Positions 50,967 through 59,919 of a DNA stretch of 64,000 bases are shown here, piece after piece (within the stretch, counting starts at the first letter, position 1; every line of letters starts with the position of its first letter). The notes beneath the pieces are model-generated. The model did not search any database. It saw nothing but the letters and a program-made list of their open reading frames with translations, and was not told the origin of the DNA. The translations under genes were made by a program, and so were the position numbers. Source of the stretch: Luteolibacter luteus (GTDB lineage Bacteria; Verrucomicrobiota; Verrucomicrobiia; Verrucomicrobiales; Akkermansiaceae); NCBI RefSeq assembly GCF_012913485.1, contig NZ_CP051774.1, positions 1,736,001 to 1,800,000 on the forward strand. The letters are read 5' to 3'.

Positions 50967-52031
50967 GTGACCCGCCACCGCACCGACGACCTCCGAATCT
51001 CCGGCCTGAATCCGCTCATTTCACCGGCGATCCTGAACTATTTCCTGCCGGTGAGCGAAGAAGCTTCGGAATTGGTCGCCGCCGCCCGTGCCCAGTGCGA
51101 TGCGATCCTGAAGGGCGAGGACGACCGCCTGCTGGTCATCGTCGGCCCTTGCTCGATCCACGACCCGGAAGCCGCGATCGAATACGGCAAGCTCATCAAG
51201 GCCGAGGCCGAGCGCCTGAAGGAGGACCTCTTCGTCGTCATGCGCGTCTACTTCGAGAAGCCGCGCACCACCGTCGGCTGGAAGGGCCTGATCAATGACC
51301 CGAAGCTCGACGATTCCTTCGATATCAACCACGGCCTTCGCGTCGCCCGCGGCCTCCTGTTGGAACTCGCCAACATGGGCGTGCCCGCCGGTACCGAGTT
51401 CCTCGACACGATTTCCCCGCAATACATCGCCGACCTGATCGCCTGGGGTGCCATCGGTGCCCGCACCACCGAAAGCCAGGTCCACCGCGAGCTCGCCTCC
51501 GGCCTCTCAATGCCGGTCGGCTTCAAGAACGGCACCGGCGGCTCCATCCAGATCGCTCTGGATGCCATCCAGTCCTCCTCACGCCCGCACCATTTTCTCT
51601 CGGTCACCAAGCAAGGCGTCTCCGCCATCGTCTCCACGACTGGCAATGACACCTGCCACATCATCCTGCGCGGCGGGAAGAGCGGCCCGAACTACGAGAA
51701 GGAGCAGATCGCCGAAGTCGAGAAGATGCTCCGCGAGCAAGGCCTGCCACCTCACGTCATGGTCGATTGCTCCCACGGCAACTCGCTGAAGGATTACCGC
51801 AACCAGCCGCTGGTCGCGAATGCCCTCTGCAAGCAAGTCGCCGAAGGCTCGAAGACCGTTGTCGCCACCATGGTCGAGTCGAACCTCGTCGAAGGAAACC
51901 AGAAGCTTGTCCCCGACCTCAGCAAGCTGACTCGCGGCCAATCCGTGACTGATGCCTGCATCGGCTGGGAAGACACCGTCTCCGTGCTTGATCGCTTCGC
52001 CGAAGCCGTTCGCGAGCGCCGCAAGGCTTGA
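50967..52031 (+). CDS. aroG: Type I DAHP synthase
   Basis: This 354-residue 3-deoxy-7-phosphoheptulonate synthase catalyses the first step of the shikimate pathway. Start at GTG 50967 (VTRHRTDDLRISGLNPLI) matches the family N-terminus; an upstream TTG lies among tandem repeats. Signature strings are VGPCSIHDPEAAIEYG, MRVYFEKPRTTVGWKGLINDP, IGARTTESQVHRELASGL, PVGFKNGTGG and MVDCSHGNS (metal-binding). It belongs to the AroAI-alpha subfamily of E. coli AroF/G/H; the regulatory subtype is not clear. Confidence 0.93.
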   Translation: MTRHRTDDLRISGLNPLISPAILNYFLPVSEEASELVAAARAQCDAILKGEDDRLLVIVGPCSIHDPEAAIEYGKLIKAEAERLKEDLFVVMRVYFEKPRTTVGWKGLINDPKLDDSFDINHGLRVARGLLLELANMGVPAGTEFLDTISPQYIADLIAWGAIGARTTESQVHRELASGLSMPVGFKNGTGGSIQIALDAIQSSSRPHHFLSVTKQGVSAIVSTTGNDTCHIILRGGKSGPNYEKEQIAEVEKMLREQGLPPHVMVDCSHGNSLKDYRNQPLVANALCKQVAEGSKTVVATMVESNLVEGNQKLVPDLSKLTRGQSVTDACIGWEDTVSVLDRFAEAVRERRKA

Positions 52032-52103
52032 TCGGCTCGCTAGCGGGAGGACGACGCTCTTTCCCATCGACGGGACCGGTGGCTTGTCTCACAAAGATAA
52101 GCC

Positions 52104-52589
52104 ATGTCTCAGCGCCCGAAATTCTGGATCCACCGCAGCGGCCGCTTCTGGAAAGGCTTCGGGATCTTCCTGTTTCTCTTCGGAACATGGATCATCACCA
52201 TGTTCTCAACCAGCCACGTCGATTACTCGAAATATAGCGCTTCATCTTCAGTCTCAGCCTCGCTGACCCTGAACAACGGCGGCCTCGGCTTCCGCTCCGA
52301 GAGGTCCACCTCCAAGACCCCCTCGTCGGGAAGCCGCCACTCGAACTGGGACATCGATACCTCGCGTGCCAACGGTGCGAGCCTCAATCCCGTCTTCGAG
52401 TGGAAGACGCACGACTACCAGCTCTTCTCGGTAAAGATCCTCCGGATCTTCTTACCCCTCTGGCTCCCCTTGGTCGGATGGACCGCTTTCTGGTTCTATC
52501 ACATGCATCGCCAGGACAAGCGGGAGGAAAAGTTCTACGCCAACCAGCAGGCAGAAGTCGACTCGCCCCCGCCACTCGCCGACCCATGA
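52104..52589 (+). CDS. Two-helix membrane protein, unknown
   Basis: This 161-residue protein has a membrane helix near residues 16-36 (FWKGFGIFLFLFGTWIITMF) and a second at about 112-132 (ILRIFLPLWLPLVGWTAFWF), with a Ser/Thr-rich loop between. No family recognised. It lies 72 bases downstream of aroG on the same strand; cotranscription is possible but no functional link is evident. Confidence 0.7.
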   Translation: MSQRPKFWIHRSGRFWKGFGIFLFLFGTWIITMFSTSHVDYSKYSASSSVSASLTLNNGGLGFRSERSTSKTPSSGSRHSNWDIDTSRANGASLNPVFEWKTHDYQLFSVKILRIFLPLWLPLVGWTAFWFYHMHRQDKREEKFYANQQAEVDSPPPLADP

Positions 52590-52620
52590 CCCTCGCCCCG
52601 GGTTTCACAGCCGCAGCACC

Positions 52621-52660
52621 AAAAAAAGCCGGGGCGGTCCTTTCCGAACCACACCCGGCT
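52621..52660 (-). terminator. Intrinsic terminator after the OmpH/Skp gene
   Basis: On the minus strand, AGCCGGG (52660-52654) pairs with CCCGGCT (52633-52627) around an inner 5-bp stem (GGTTC/GGACC), followed by a run of seven T (52627-52621). It starts 31 bases after the stop at 52691. Confidence 0.75.
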
Positions 52661-52690
52661 GAAATCGAAAACTTCTAAGGAAGCAGCGGC

Positions 52691-53302
52691 TTACTTCCCT
52701 TCTTCTTTCTTCTCCTCCGGAGCCGATGCAGGAGCCCCGTCGTTGATGGTCTTCAGCAGCGTTTCCGTCATGTCGGTCGCATCCTTCGTATAGAGAAGGA
52801 TCGGCACCATCGAGGTGCTCTTGCCGGTCTTGTCCATCACGTAGTCGTAGCCCTCGGCCTCCGCATGCTTCTGCACCTTGACGCGGATTTCCTCGAGGAT
52901 GCCCTTCATCACGATGTTGTTCTGCTCTTGGAACGCGCGGCTCTTGCGCTGGAGGAACTCCTCAAGCTCGGTCTGGAGAGTCTGCGCTTCCTGCACCTTC
53001 ACCTGGCGTGCGGAGAAAAGCTCGCGCTTCTTGTTATCGGCGATCGCCGGGTCTTCCAGTTGCTTGCCCAATTCCTTGGCAGCCTCGGAAATTTCCTTCA
53101 GGCGGTTCATGCGCTCCTCCTGATCCTTCTTCACGCGGGCCACATCCTCGTCCATCTTGGCCTTCGCATCCTTGGTGCGGTTGTAGGATTGGAAGAGCGC
53201 CTCCATGTCCACGGTTGCGACTTTCAACCGGGCCTGCTGGGCGTGGGAAACCCCGCCGAAGGTAACAGCCAAGGCGATGAGGGGAGCGATCAGTTGTTTC
53301 AT
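52691..53302 (-). CDS. OmpH/Skp-family periplasmic chaperone
   Basis: The ATG at 53302 gives a signal peptide (cut near SHA-QQ) and VATVDMEALFQSYNRTKDAKAK, the usual start of OmpH-family proteins. The 203-residue protein is mainly a long coiled coil (about 45-140), like Skp, which holds unfolded outer-membrane proteins. The C-terminal beta part (YDYVMDKTGKSTSMVPILLY) is typical. An acidic Lys/Glu tail ends it. A terminator follows at 52660-52621. Confidence 0.87.
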   Translation of the reverse strand: MKQLIAPLIALAVTFGGVSHAQQARLKVATVDMEALFQSYNRTKDAKAKMDEDVARVKKDQEERMNRLKEISEAAKELGKQLEDPAIADNKKRELFSARQVKVQEAQTLQTELEEFLQRKSRAFQEQNNIVMKGILEEIRVKVQKHAEAEGYDYVMDKTGKSTSMVPILLYTKDATDMTETLLKTINDGAPASAPEEKKEEGK

Positions 53303-53462
53303 GGTTTCCGTACTGGCGATGCCGATGCCTAGCACCGGGAGCGGAATTGTGGAAATCCTTTTCGCCGGAGCTGCCCCGCCTTTCCCCGGAAGCGTAAATT
53401 CCACGTAAAGCCGTATCTCCGATCTTGTTTAGACTCAATGCCCAGGCTTTCCTTGGAGTGCT

Positions 53463-54707
53463 ATGAGAACGATCACCGCGCTGCTGCTGATGGCGGGACC
53501 TCTTTCCGCCTATACGCTCCACGAATGGGGCACCTTCACGACCGTCGCCGGTTCCGACGGCGTTCTTCTGGAAGGCCTCGACCGTGAAGAAGCCCCCCTG
53601 CCCCGCTTCACATACTCCCATGCCGGGCTGGAGAACGGGAATATCCCCCGGATCGATGGCCGGCCCGTAAAAGGGTTCATGCGCCGTCCCCTCTCCGGGG
53701 TGACCGTGAAAATGGAGACTCCGGTGATCTACTTTCATTCCGACAAGGCCTTCGACGTGAAAGTGAAAGTCGGCTTCTCAGGTGGTACAATTTCCCAGTG
53801 GTACCCGGACCGCAGCGGCGGAGAAAAACTGCCTCCTCTTCCTCCCCTGCCTGATAATCCGACGCCAGCCGATCACGCAAAGCGCGTCCTTGATTTCTCA
53901 AAGCCTTACAGTGGCTCGATCGAATGGCAGGCCCGGGTGCTCTCCCCGGAGGAATCCCGGAATGCCATCCTCTTCCGCCCGGGCGAAACCCTGCACTGGA
54001 TGCGCCCCCGGGTACCCGAGGCAAACGCGGTTCGCACCGCCAAGGGCGAGACCGAGGGCTTCCTCTTCTACCGCGGCATCGGAAATTTTGATCCGGGCCT
54101 GCGCACTACGGTCAGCAGCGATGAGACCCTGCATTTGGAAAACAGGAGCGGCGGCCAAATCCCCTTCGCCTTCGTCTTCGAGCGGGAAGGCCTGACCACC
54201 CGCTGGAGTCTCGTTAAAGGCGGCCTGGCCGAACGGGGCAAAGCTGAAGTCCCGAAGTCCACCATGTCTTCATCAGAACTGACCGAAGAGATGATCGCAG
54301 CAGGGATCTGGGAAACGCCCTTTCCGGAGCCGGTGTACCGCGAAATGGTAGCCGGCCTCACCGCCACCGGCCTGCTGAAGAGCGAAGCCACCGCGATGGT
54401 GGAAACCTGGTGGGAAAGTTACTTTGAAACCGAAGGACTCCGCGTGTTCTGGGTCCTCCCGGAATCGAAAACCGGCGCAATCTTGCCGCTGGAAGTTTCC
54501 CCCGCTCCGGAAAAGCAGGTTCGTGTCCTCGTAGGCCGTAGCGAGGTGATCCGCCCCCGGAAGGAACAAGAATGGCTGACCCTCTCCCGAAGCAAGGATC
54601 CGAATCACCTCGCGAACTGGGACTACACGGTGAAGAACGACCGCTTCGGCAGGGCCTATCAGCTCCGGGTCGAGGCGCTCAGCGCAACCGCTGCCAAGAC
54701 GGACTGA
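53463..54707 (+). CDS. Secreted protein with LHEWGTFT motif, unknown
   Basis: This 414-residue exported protein starts with a signal peptide (cut near LSA-YT) followed at once by LHEWGTFTTVAG, a string that recurs at the mature N-terminus of unknown secreted proteins of this phylum and related groups. The rest is beta-rich with no recognised domain. There are no transmembrane segments and no PEP-CTERM tail. The stop abuts the convergent CHAD gene (TGA then TCA at 54705-54710). Confidence 0.78.
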   Translation: MRTITALLLMAGPLSAYTLHEWGTFTTVAGSDGVLLEGLDREEAPLPRFTYSHAGLENGNIPRIDGRPVKGFMRRPLSGVTVKMETPVIYFHSDKAFDVKVKVGFSGGTISQWYPDRSGGEKLPPLPPLPDNPTPADHAKRVLDFSKPYSGSIEWQARVLSPEESRNAILFRPGETLHWMRPRVPEANAVRTAKGETEGFLFYRGIGNFDPGLRTTVSSDETLHLENRSGGQIPFAFVFEREGLTTRWSLVKGGLAERGKAEVPKSTMSSSELTEEMIAAGIWETPFPEPVYREMVAGLTATGLLKSEATAMVETWWESYFETEGLRVFWVLPESKTGAILPLEVSPAPEKQVRVLVGRSEVIRPRKEQEWLTLSRSKDPNHLANWDYTVKNDRFGRAYQLRVEALSATAAKTD

Positions 54708-55520
54708 TCAATTCTTCGGATCAATCACCGGCAGCAGCTCCTTCCGAATGAGCGAGATCGAGCGCCGCCGGATCTTCTCCTGGCGCTTCAGCAGACTCTT
54801 CCATGCCACCCGGGTGGTGGCATGGGTGAAGCCCCGGTCGGTCAGCCATTTCGCCAGGACCTCCAGATCGTTTTCGTCGCCCAGATTGTCGGCCAGCTTC
54901 TCCGTTTCCGACTTCGCCGGGATTTCCAGATCCGGAGCCACAATCGACATCCCTCCCAGCCAAGCCTTGGCGGCCTTCCGGCAATCGTGGAAATCCTCGT
55001 TATGGACGCGCTGCAGGGCTCGCTTGAGACGCTTTTTAAGCTGCTTCTTCAGATGGCCTGAGCCCTTCTCGGCAAGCTCCGCCGTCTCCTCGTCGCTCCG
55101 GGCCTCGAGACGATTCCTCACCTGCACGAGCGCAGCCAACGACCAATCGATCACTTCCTGAGGCGGCCGGCGCGCCGCAGCATGTGCCTCCAGCCCCAGA
55201 ATCGAATAAATCGCCGCTTCCACCGAACCCGGGATGCTCGAATCGATGTTGAGCGAGTCCCAGGTTTTCGCCCTCACGACCGCATCACGGGAACCCCCTA
55301 GCATCCGTCCGATCACCGCGATCCAGCGAATGCACGGCTTGGCCTCGCCGATCACCGCCAATCCACCGCGCAGGCGCTTGCCGTGCTTCCGGACCACATG
55401 GATCTCATCCGCCACGCGGCCGTGGGAATCCGTCAGACCAGAGAGCATCCGCTCCATCTCGATGCTGGCCGCAATGAGATTGGGGCGCGCGGAGATAAAA
55501 TCAGACGGGGCTTCGGACAT
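54708..55520 (-). CDS. CHAD-domain protein
   Basis: This 270-residue protein is a single CHAD (conserved histidine alpha-helical) domain. It is built of long helices with conserved basic patches, e.g. EIHVVRKHGKRLRGGL and RVHNEDFHDCRKAAKAWLGG. CHAD proteins bind polyphosphate in bacteria and archaea. Usually they accompany a CYTH-domain protein or a polyphosphate kinase; neither is adjacent. It is convergent with the gene at 53463, with zero bases between the stop codons. Confidence 0.85.
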   Translation of the reverse strand: MSEAPSDFISARPNLIAASIEMERMLSGLTDSHGRVADEIHVVRKHGKRLRGGLAVIGEAKPCIRWIAVIGRMLGGSRDAVVRAKTWDSLNIDSSIPGSVEAAIYSILGLEAHAAARRPPQEVIDWSLAALVQVRNRLEARSDEETAELAEKGSGHLKKQLKKRLKRALQRVHNEDFHDCRKAAKAWLGGMSIVAPDLEIPAKSETEKLADNLGDENDLEVLAKWLTDRGFTHATTRVAWKSLLKRQEKIRRRSISLIRKELLPVIDPKN

Positions 55521-55585
55521 GGAGAGCTAGCTCTAGCAGACTCCTCCGGCCTTGTCAGGCATTTCCCGGTGACGATTGCCGATTC

Positions 55586-56167
55586 TTAGAAGGAAACGCT
55601 TCCAAACCAACGCTCTACATCGGCCACGGCAGTATCGCCATGCTCCGCGACCAACCGGTAGTAGCCCTTCCGTCCGTCCGGAGCTTTCAGCACGAAACCT
55701 TCGGTGCTGAAGTAGGCACCGTCCGCTCCACCGCTGGCTGATTCCTGGAACCAGCGGACGGACTCGCCAAGGATCGTGACCTTCCGCCACTCCTGTTCCT
55801 TTTCGTAGCCGGTCAGGGTGTCATTGACCATATGCTCGCCGCCGAAAGGCGGAGGCGAGGAAAGCTTTGGCAACCCCTCGGTCATCCCGTGGATCATGAG
55901 CCGGGTAAAGGGTTGCTTCGGGTCTGCATAGGTCAGTGTGTAGCCGCCCTTGCCATCGCGTTGGATTTTCGGCGCTCCCCAGACACGCTCCAAACCTTGG
56001 GCACGCAGCACCGGCACCGTGACACCCAGCAGATCGGACGCTCCTTGCAGCGATTGGCTGCGCGCCCCCGTCGCCTTTTCCCATGCTTCGAGGCGACCGC
56101 CGCCACAACCGGTGAGGGCGAGGACGAAGGATGTGGCACCAAGCATTTTCAAGAGGCGGGAGAGCAT
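55586..56167 (-). CDS. Lipoprotein, unknown
   Basis: The ATG at 56167 gives MLSRLLKMLGATSFVLALTGCGGG, a lipoprotein signal with lipobox LTGC (Cys near residue 21). The 193-residue mature part is soluble with a Gly/Ser-rich loop and the beta-like end VLKAPDGRKGYYRLVAEHGDT. No family recognised. An upstream ATG would bury the lipobox. It is divergent from nagA. Confidence 0.75.
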   Translation of the reverse strand: MLSRLLKMLGATSFVLALTGCGGGRLEAWEKATGARSQSLQGASDLLGVTVPVLRAQGLERVWGAPKIQRDGKGGYTLTYADPKQPFTRLMIHGMTEGLPKLSSPPPFGGEHMVNDTLTGYEKEQEWRKVTILGESVRWFQESASGGADGAYFSTEGFVLKAPDGRKGYYRLVAEHGDTAVADVERWFGSVSF

Positions 56168-56289
56168 GCCCCCACCGATAGCGTCCTTTGCGTTTCTGCC
56201 AAGGCACCGCTGCGCGTTTCCGCAAAAATCCCGGCTCGCCAAGAAGCATCCTTCCGGGCAAAAAGCTGGTCCCCAAGCTGTCCTCTAAC

Positions 56290-57426
56290 ATGCGAAAGCT
56301 CGTTACCAACGCCCGCGTCGTTTCTCCCGGACTCGATATTCCCCACGCCGCCGTTTTGATTGAGGACGGCTGGATCACCGCGGTGATCGAGGGCAACAAC
56401 CTTCCCAATGCCGAGGAAAAGTTCGATGCCGAAGGCAAACTGCTGATGCCCGGCTTCATCGACATCCACAGCCACGGGGCAGATGGCTGCGACGTCTGCG
56501 ATGACACCTTGGAGTCCCTCCAGCACATCGCCCGCCGCAAGCTGCAGGAAGGGGTAACCACCTGGCTGCCGACCACGCTGACGCAGCCGAAGGAGAAGCT
56601 AAAGTCGATCGCCGGGAAGATCGCGCAGTTCTGCTTCCAGGGTGGCCTGACCCGCTGCCCGGGCATGCACGTGGAGGGCCCCTTCATCAACAAGGAGCGA
56701 GCCGGTGCCCAGAACCCGCAATTCGTCCGCGCCCCCGATTTCGCCGAGATCGAAGACCTGCATGCGATCATGCCGGCACTGATCCTTTCCCTCGCCCCGG
56801 AAATGCCGGGAGCGGTCGAGCTGATCCGTGGCGCACGCGCTCTAGGCATCACCTGCTCTGCCGCCCACACCTCCGCCACCGCGGCGCAAATCTTCACCGC
56901 TTGCGATGCTGGCCTGAGCCACCTGACCCATTACGGGAACGCGATGACCCCGCTCCATCACCGGGAGATCGGCGTCATCGGAGCCGGCATGGTGGACGAG
57001 CGCCTGATGATCGAACTCATCGCCGACGGCATCCACCTCTCCCCGGATATGCTGCGGCTGATCTTCACGACCATCCCCATCGATCGACTGATGATGATCA
57101 CCGACTCCGTCGCCGCCTCCTGGATCGGCGAAGGAGAAGTGGATCTCGGCGGTCTCGCCGTGGTGGTGAAGGACCATGTCGCGCGTCTGAAAGAAGGTGG
57201 TGCCTTGGCAGGCTCCACGCTGAAGGCGAATGAGGGCCTCAAGAATCTCGTCGAGATCACCCGCCTGCCCCTTTCCGACCTGGTGAAGGTCACCTCATGG
57301 AACCAGGCCCGCTCGCTCGGCCTGCAGAGCCTTGGCAAGATCCTGCCCGGCTTCCTCGGCGATCTCGTCTTGTTGAACGAGGATTTCAGCGTGGCGAAGA
57401 CTTTCGTCGGAGGCGAGGAGCGCTGA
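56290..57426 (+). CDS. nagA: N-acetylglucosamine-6-phosphate deacetylase
   Basis: This 378-residue amidohydrolase removes the acetyl group from N-acetylglucosamine-6-phosphate, a step in aminosugar and cell-wall recycling. Family motifs are present: FIDIHSHGADG, MHVEGPFIN, SAAHTSA, THYGNAMTPLHHRE, LIADGIHL and MITDSVAA (the latter holds the catalytic Asp). Start at ATG 56290 (MRKLVTNARVVSPG) is canonical. It is transcribed alone, with no NagB gene next to it. Confidence 0.92.
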   Translation: MRKLVTNARVVSPGLDIPHAAVLIEDGWITAVIEGNNLPNAEEKFDAEGKLLMPGFIDIHSHGADGCDVCDDTLESLQHIARRKLQEGVTTWLPTTLTQPKEKLKSIAGKIAQFCFQGGLTRCPGMHVEGPFINKERAGAQNPQFVRAPDFAEIEDLHAIMPALILSLAPEMPGAVELIRGARALGITCSAAHTSATAAQIFTACDAGLSHLTHYGNAMTPLHHREIGVIGAGMVDERLMIELIADGIHLSPDMLRLIFTTIPIDRLMMITDSVAASWIGEGEVDLGGLAVVVKDHVARLKEGGALAGSTLKANEGLKNLVEITRLPLSDLVKVTSWNQARSLGLQSLGKILPGFLGDLVLLNEDFSVAKTFVGGEER

Positions 57427-57459
57427 CTCGCAGTAATCCAGCGCTTGGGAATGGGACCA

Positions 57460-58941
57460 CTACCAACCCCAGTCCAATTGCTCCGGGGATCCGAACTTGT
57501 CCGCTGGCTCCCGGCTACCACCATCGTCAATTCCATTCGGCCCGACCGAATAAAGACGGAAGGCCCCATTCTCTACCCGATAGACGAAGGGCTTCCCGTT
57601 AAGAGGATCCACGATGTCATCTCCCCCGACGGCATCCAAGGCCTCGGGGTAACCGCCGCGGGCGATCTTGTATTCTCCTATCAAACAGGCCAAGCGCACC
57701 AAGGAGTCGTCCACCATGGCTTTCGAGCCGCGTTTGAGAATCGCCGAAACCAGTGAATCGAACGCAAGGGGTTCGAGATCACAGAGCTTTCCGATCCATC
57801 CCTCCAAGCCCGGATCGAACGAGCTTTTTTCCCTCGGGTGCAATCCACTCCAATCGTCGGGTTTACCCGACACCATGGAATTATCCCACCACGACTGAAG
57901 AGGCCGGTCACTCCGGACGAGTTCCAGGGAGGCATCCGTTTGCCGGAGGATCTCCGCGCTCTTCATGTCGAACCAGGCATCGGGAGCGGCACTCGACCTG
58001 AGCCGGGAAAAAAATCCTTTGGATTCCTCGATCAACGACGAGGGGAGGCTGCTGTCCTCTTTCCAGTGCTCGCAGTAGATCGCCATCCCTACACCTTCCA
58101 GATTGAGAGTCCGCGCGATCCGATCCTTGGGATCACGGTCGGCCCAAGCTTGTCGCAGCTTCTCCAAAGACGCGGCATCCCAAACTTCCGCCGAGATCCC
58201 CCGGAAAAGCGCGGGCATGGAAAAGCGGTCGATATTCCACGCGAAAAGCTGCGCGACGGCCCCGGTCTCCGATATCGTCAGGTCAGACAAACGGCGGTTA
58301 ATGAGCAGGCTCTCAAGCGCGATATCCCCCCTTCCCGCGTGAATCGCCAGTTCGGTGCGGAGCGAGAGCCCTATCGAGGCTCGGTTAATCTTCCAAAGGT
58401 CCGCGATACTGGTGCTGTAGGCTTCCTTCTTGGAGAAATCGACTCTTGCCGGCATTACCGCCCAGCGCCGCCGCATCCCTTCACGCAGGGCTCCAAGAAC
58501 TTCGGCATGCCGTTGATCAAATTGATTCAGCATCTCCACAGCAGTCCCCTTGAGCTCCATTCTTTCCGAAAAAATCTTCGGATCCAGCGGCTCGCCTGGT
58601 CGGCTGAGGTAGATTTCTTTCCCGGTGGCATCCAGACTCAGGAGCGCGAACTTCTCTCCCACCGGCTTCTTCACCCGGATATCTCTCTGGAGTTCGTTCT
58701 CCGCCCTTAGAGCCACCAGCATCGGGATCATGGCGAAGTTCTCTTCATCCGGAGGCATCTCGACTTGGAATTTCGTGGCCTCGACGAGATGCCCGCCGGA
58801 CTTCAGCAATTCGACGGCGTCCCGTTTCGTCCCGGCCGCACGGTGGTTGACGGTGGCGTCGGCAAGGGCAAGGGCGGAGACAGCAATCACGAGGCCCTGA
58901 AGGGAGCGGCGGAACCATTTCTTGCGGATCAGTCGTTTCAT
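57460..58941 (-). CDS. Large membrane-anchored protein with pseudopilin-like C-terminus
   Basis: This 493-residue protein starts with a basic segment and a hydrophobic stretch (about 12-31) that should anchor it, and is otherwise soluble. The C-terminal ~60 residues (YKIARGGYPEAL, then VDPLNGKPFVYRV and FRLYSVGPNGIDDGG) resemble the C-terminal module of type II secretion pseudopilins, which is also found in large proteins of this phylum. It lies 11 bases downstream of a small membrane protein that overlaps an ECF sigma gene, so it may be its output or sensor. No catalytic motif was seen. Confidence 0.75.
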   Translation of the reverse strand: MKRLIRKKWFRRSLQGLVIAVSALALADATVNHRAAGTKRDAVELLKSGGHLVEATKFQVEMPPDEENFAMIPMLVALRAENELQRDIRVKKPVGEKFALLSLDATGKEIYLSRPGEPLDPKIFSERMELKGTAVEMLNQFDQRHAEVLGALREGMRRRWAVMPARVDFSKKEAYSTSIADLWKINRASIGLSLRTELAIHAGRGDIALESLLINRRLSDLTISETGAVAQLFAWNIDRFSMPALFRGISAEVWDAASLEKLRQAWADRDPKDRIARTLNLEGVGMAIYCEHWKEDSSLPSSLIEESKGFFSRLRSSAAPDAWFDMKSAEILRQTDASLELVRSDRPLQSWWDNSMVSGKPDDWSGLHPREKSSFDPGLEGWIGKLCDLEPLAFDSLVSAILKRGSKAMVDDSLVRLACLIGEYKIARGGYPEALDAVGGDDIVDPLNGKPFVYRVENGAFRLYSVGPNGIDDGGSREPADKFGSPEQLDWGW

Positions 58942-58952
58942 CGGTTTCAGCG

Positions 58953-59255
58953 TTAGGGTTCGTTGAACCCCAGCAGGGAGGAGGCCCCGCCAGGCTGCCC
59001 CAAGGGCATTTGCCCCGGTGGCAGGATGAGCGGTTGATCCTTCAATTCATCCTCCGGCCTTGTGAAGTACAGGGCAGCAGTAGCGGCCCAGCAGACGGCC
59101 AGTCCGATCAGCAATGGCTTCGGAAAGAGTGGGGGCACCGGCTTTGGCAGCAGGAGGGCCTTCCACTCTTCCGGCGGGCGGCGCAGCTCGATGCTGCGCA
59201 GTTGTCCCTCAAAGTCATTGTCGTCGCCTGGATTCACGGGATCAAAGCTCTTCAT
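58953..59255 (-). CDS. Small single-pass membrane protein, candidate anti-sigma factor
   Basis: This 100-residue protein has one membrane helix (about 47-65, PLLIGLAVCWAATAALYF) with a soluble N-terminus and a Pro-rich tail. Its start overlaps the sigma factor gene end by 14 bases (59242-59255). That place and size suit an anti-sigma factor, although the zinc-type HxxxCxxC motif common to anti-sigmas is absent. Identification is by context only. Confidence 0.7.
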   Translation of the reverse strand: MKSFDPVNPGDDNDFEGQLRSIELRRPPEEWKALLLPKPVPPLFPKPLLIGLAVCWAATAALYFTRPEDELKDQPLILPPGQMPLGQPGGASSLLGFNEP

Positions 59256-59763
59256 AGGTGGGACGCAGGAAACCGCGAAGTTTGTCTAGGGCATACCGGT
59301 AGCGGCTTGCCGCGGTGTTAAGGGAAATGCCACAGATCTTGGATATTTCGTCAAAGGTCCGTTCTTCCCACAGCTTTAAGATGACGATCTCCCGCTGCTC
59401 TGGCGGGAGCTGGTCGAGCGCTCTTTCCAACTGACGACGGAAGGCTTCCCGGTCAGGATCAGGCGAGGACTGGAAAATCTCCTCCGGCGTTTTCTCGACA
59501 TGATCTCTCCGCACCTTGTCGCGTCGCAGCCGGTCGATCGCCCCGTGGTGAATCATGCGCAGGAGGTAAGCGCGTTCGGATTCAAGATCGCCCGGATCTA
59601 CCCGGCCTTCCGCGAGCTTGAGAAAAACGTCCTGAAGCAAATCTCGCACCGCCGTCTCATCCCGCAGCAGCGCGAGACCGTGGCGGTACATCGCCGTCAC
59701 GTGCTCGCCGTGGATGCGTTCGAGATCCTTCGCTGTTAGCCCGCGCTTCGCGCTACCCATCAT
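59242..59763 (-). CDS. ECF-type RNA polymerase sigma factor
   Basis: The ATG at 59763 is used (a second ATG follows at 59760). The 173-residue protein has sigma region 2 (about 30-85, VRDLLQDVFLKLAEGRVD, then YLLRMIHHGAIDRLRRD) and region 4 (about 115-165, LDQLPPEQREIVILKLWEERTFDEISKICGIS with the helix-turn-helix LNTAASRYRYALDKLRG). It has no region 3, so it is an extracytoplasmic-function sigma. It is followed by an overlapping small membrane protein and a large membrane-anchored protein, the usual sigma/anti-sigma arrangement. Confidence 0.9.
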   Translation of the reverse strand: MMGSAKRGLTAKDLERIHGEHVTAMYRHGLALLRDETAVRDLLQDVFLKLAEGRVDPGDLESERAYLLRMIHHGAIDRLRRDKVRRDHVEKTPEEIFQSSPDPDREAFRRQLERALDQLPPEQREIVILKLWEERTFDEISKICGISLNTAASRYRYALDKLRGFLRPTYEEL

Positions 59764-59878
59764 GACTCTGACGCATGAAGGGGAAAGTTTTGTCTGAGCC
59801 GATGTATCTTGTCGGAACAAAGTATGGGCTTCTCCAAAATTTCATGATCTTTTTGCAAACAAAGGCTTGGAGCAGCGG

Positions 59879-59901
59879 CACTGATTAATGCGTTATCAGT
59901 G
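59879..59901. promoter_or_regulatory. Palindromic operator-like site upstream of the MoxR operon
   Basis: A perfect 7-bp inverted repeat CACTGAT (59879-59885) and ATCAGTG (59895-59901) with a 9-base centre lies 18 bases before the moxR ATG. It could be an operator; it also lies in the spacer shared with the divergent sigma gene. Confidence 0.4.
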
Positions 59902-59919
59902 CAATCATCCTGCCATGCC

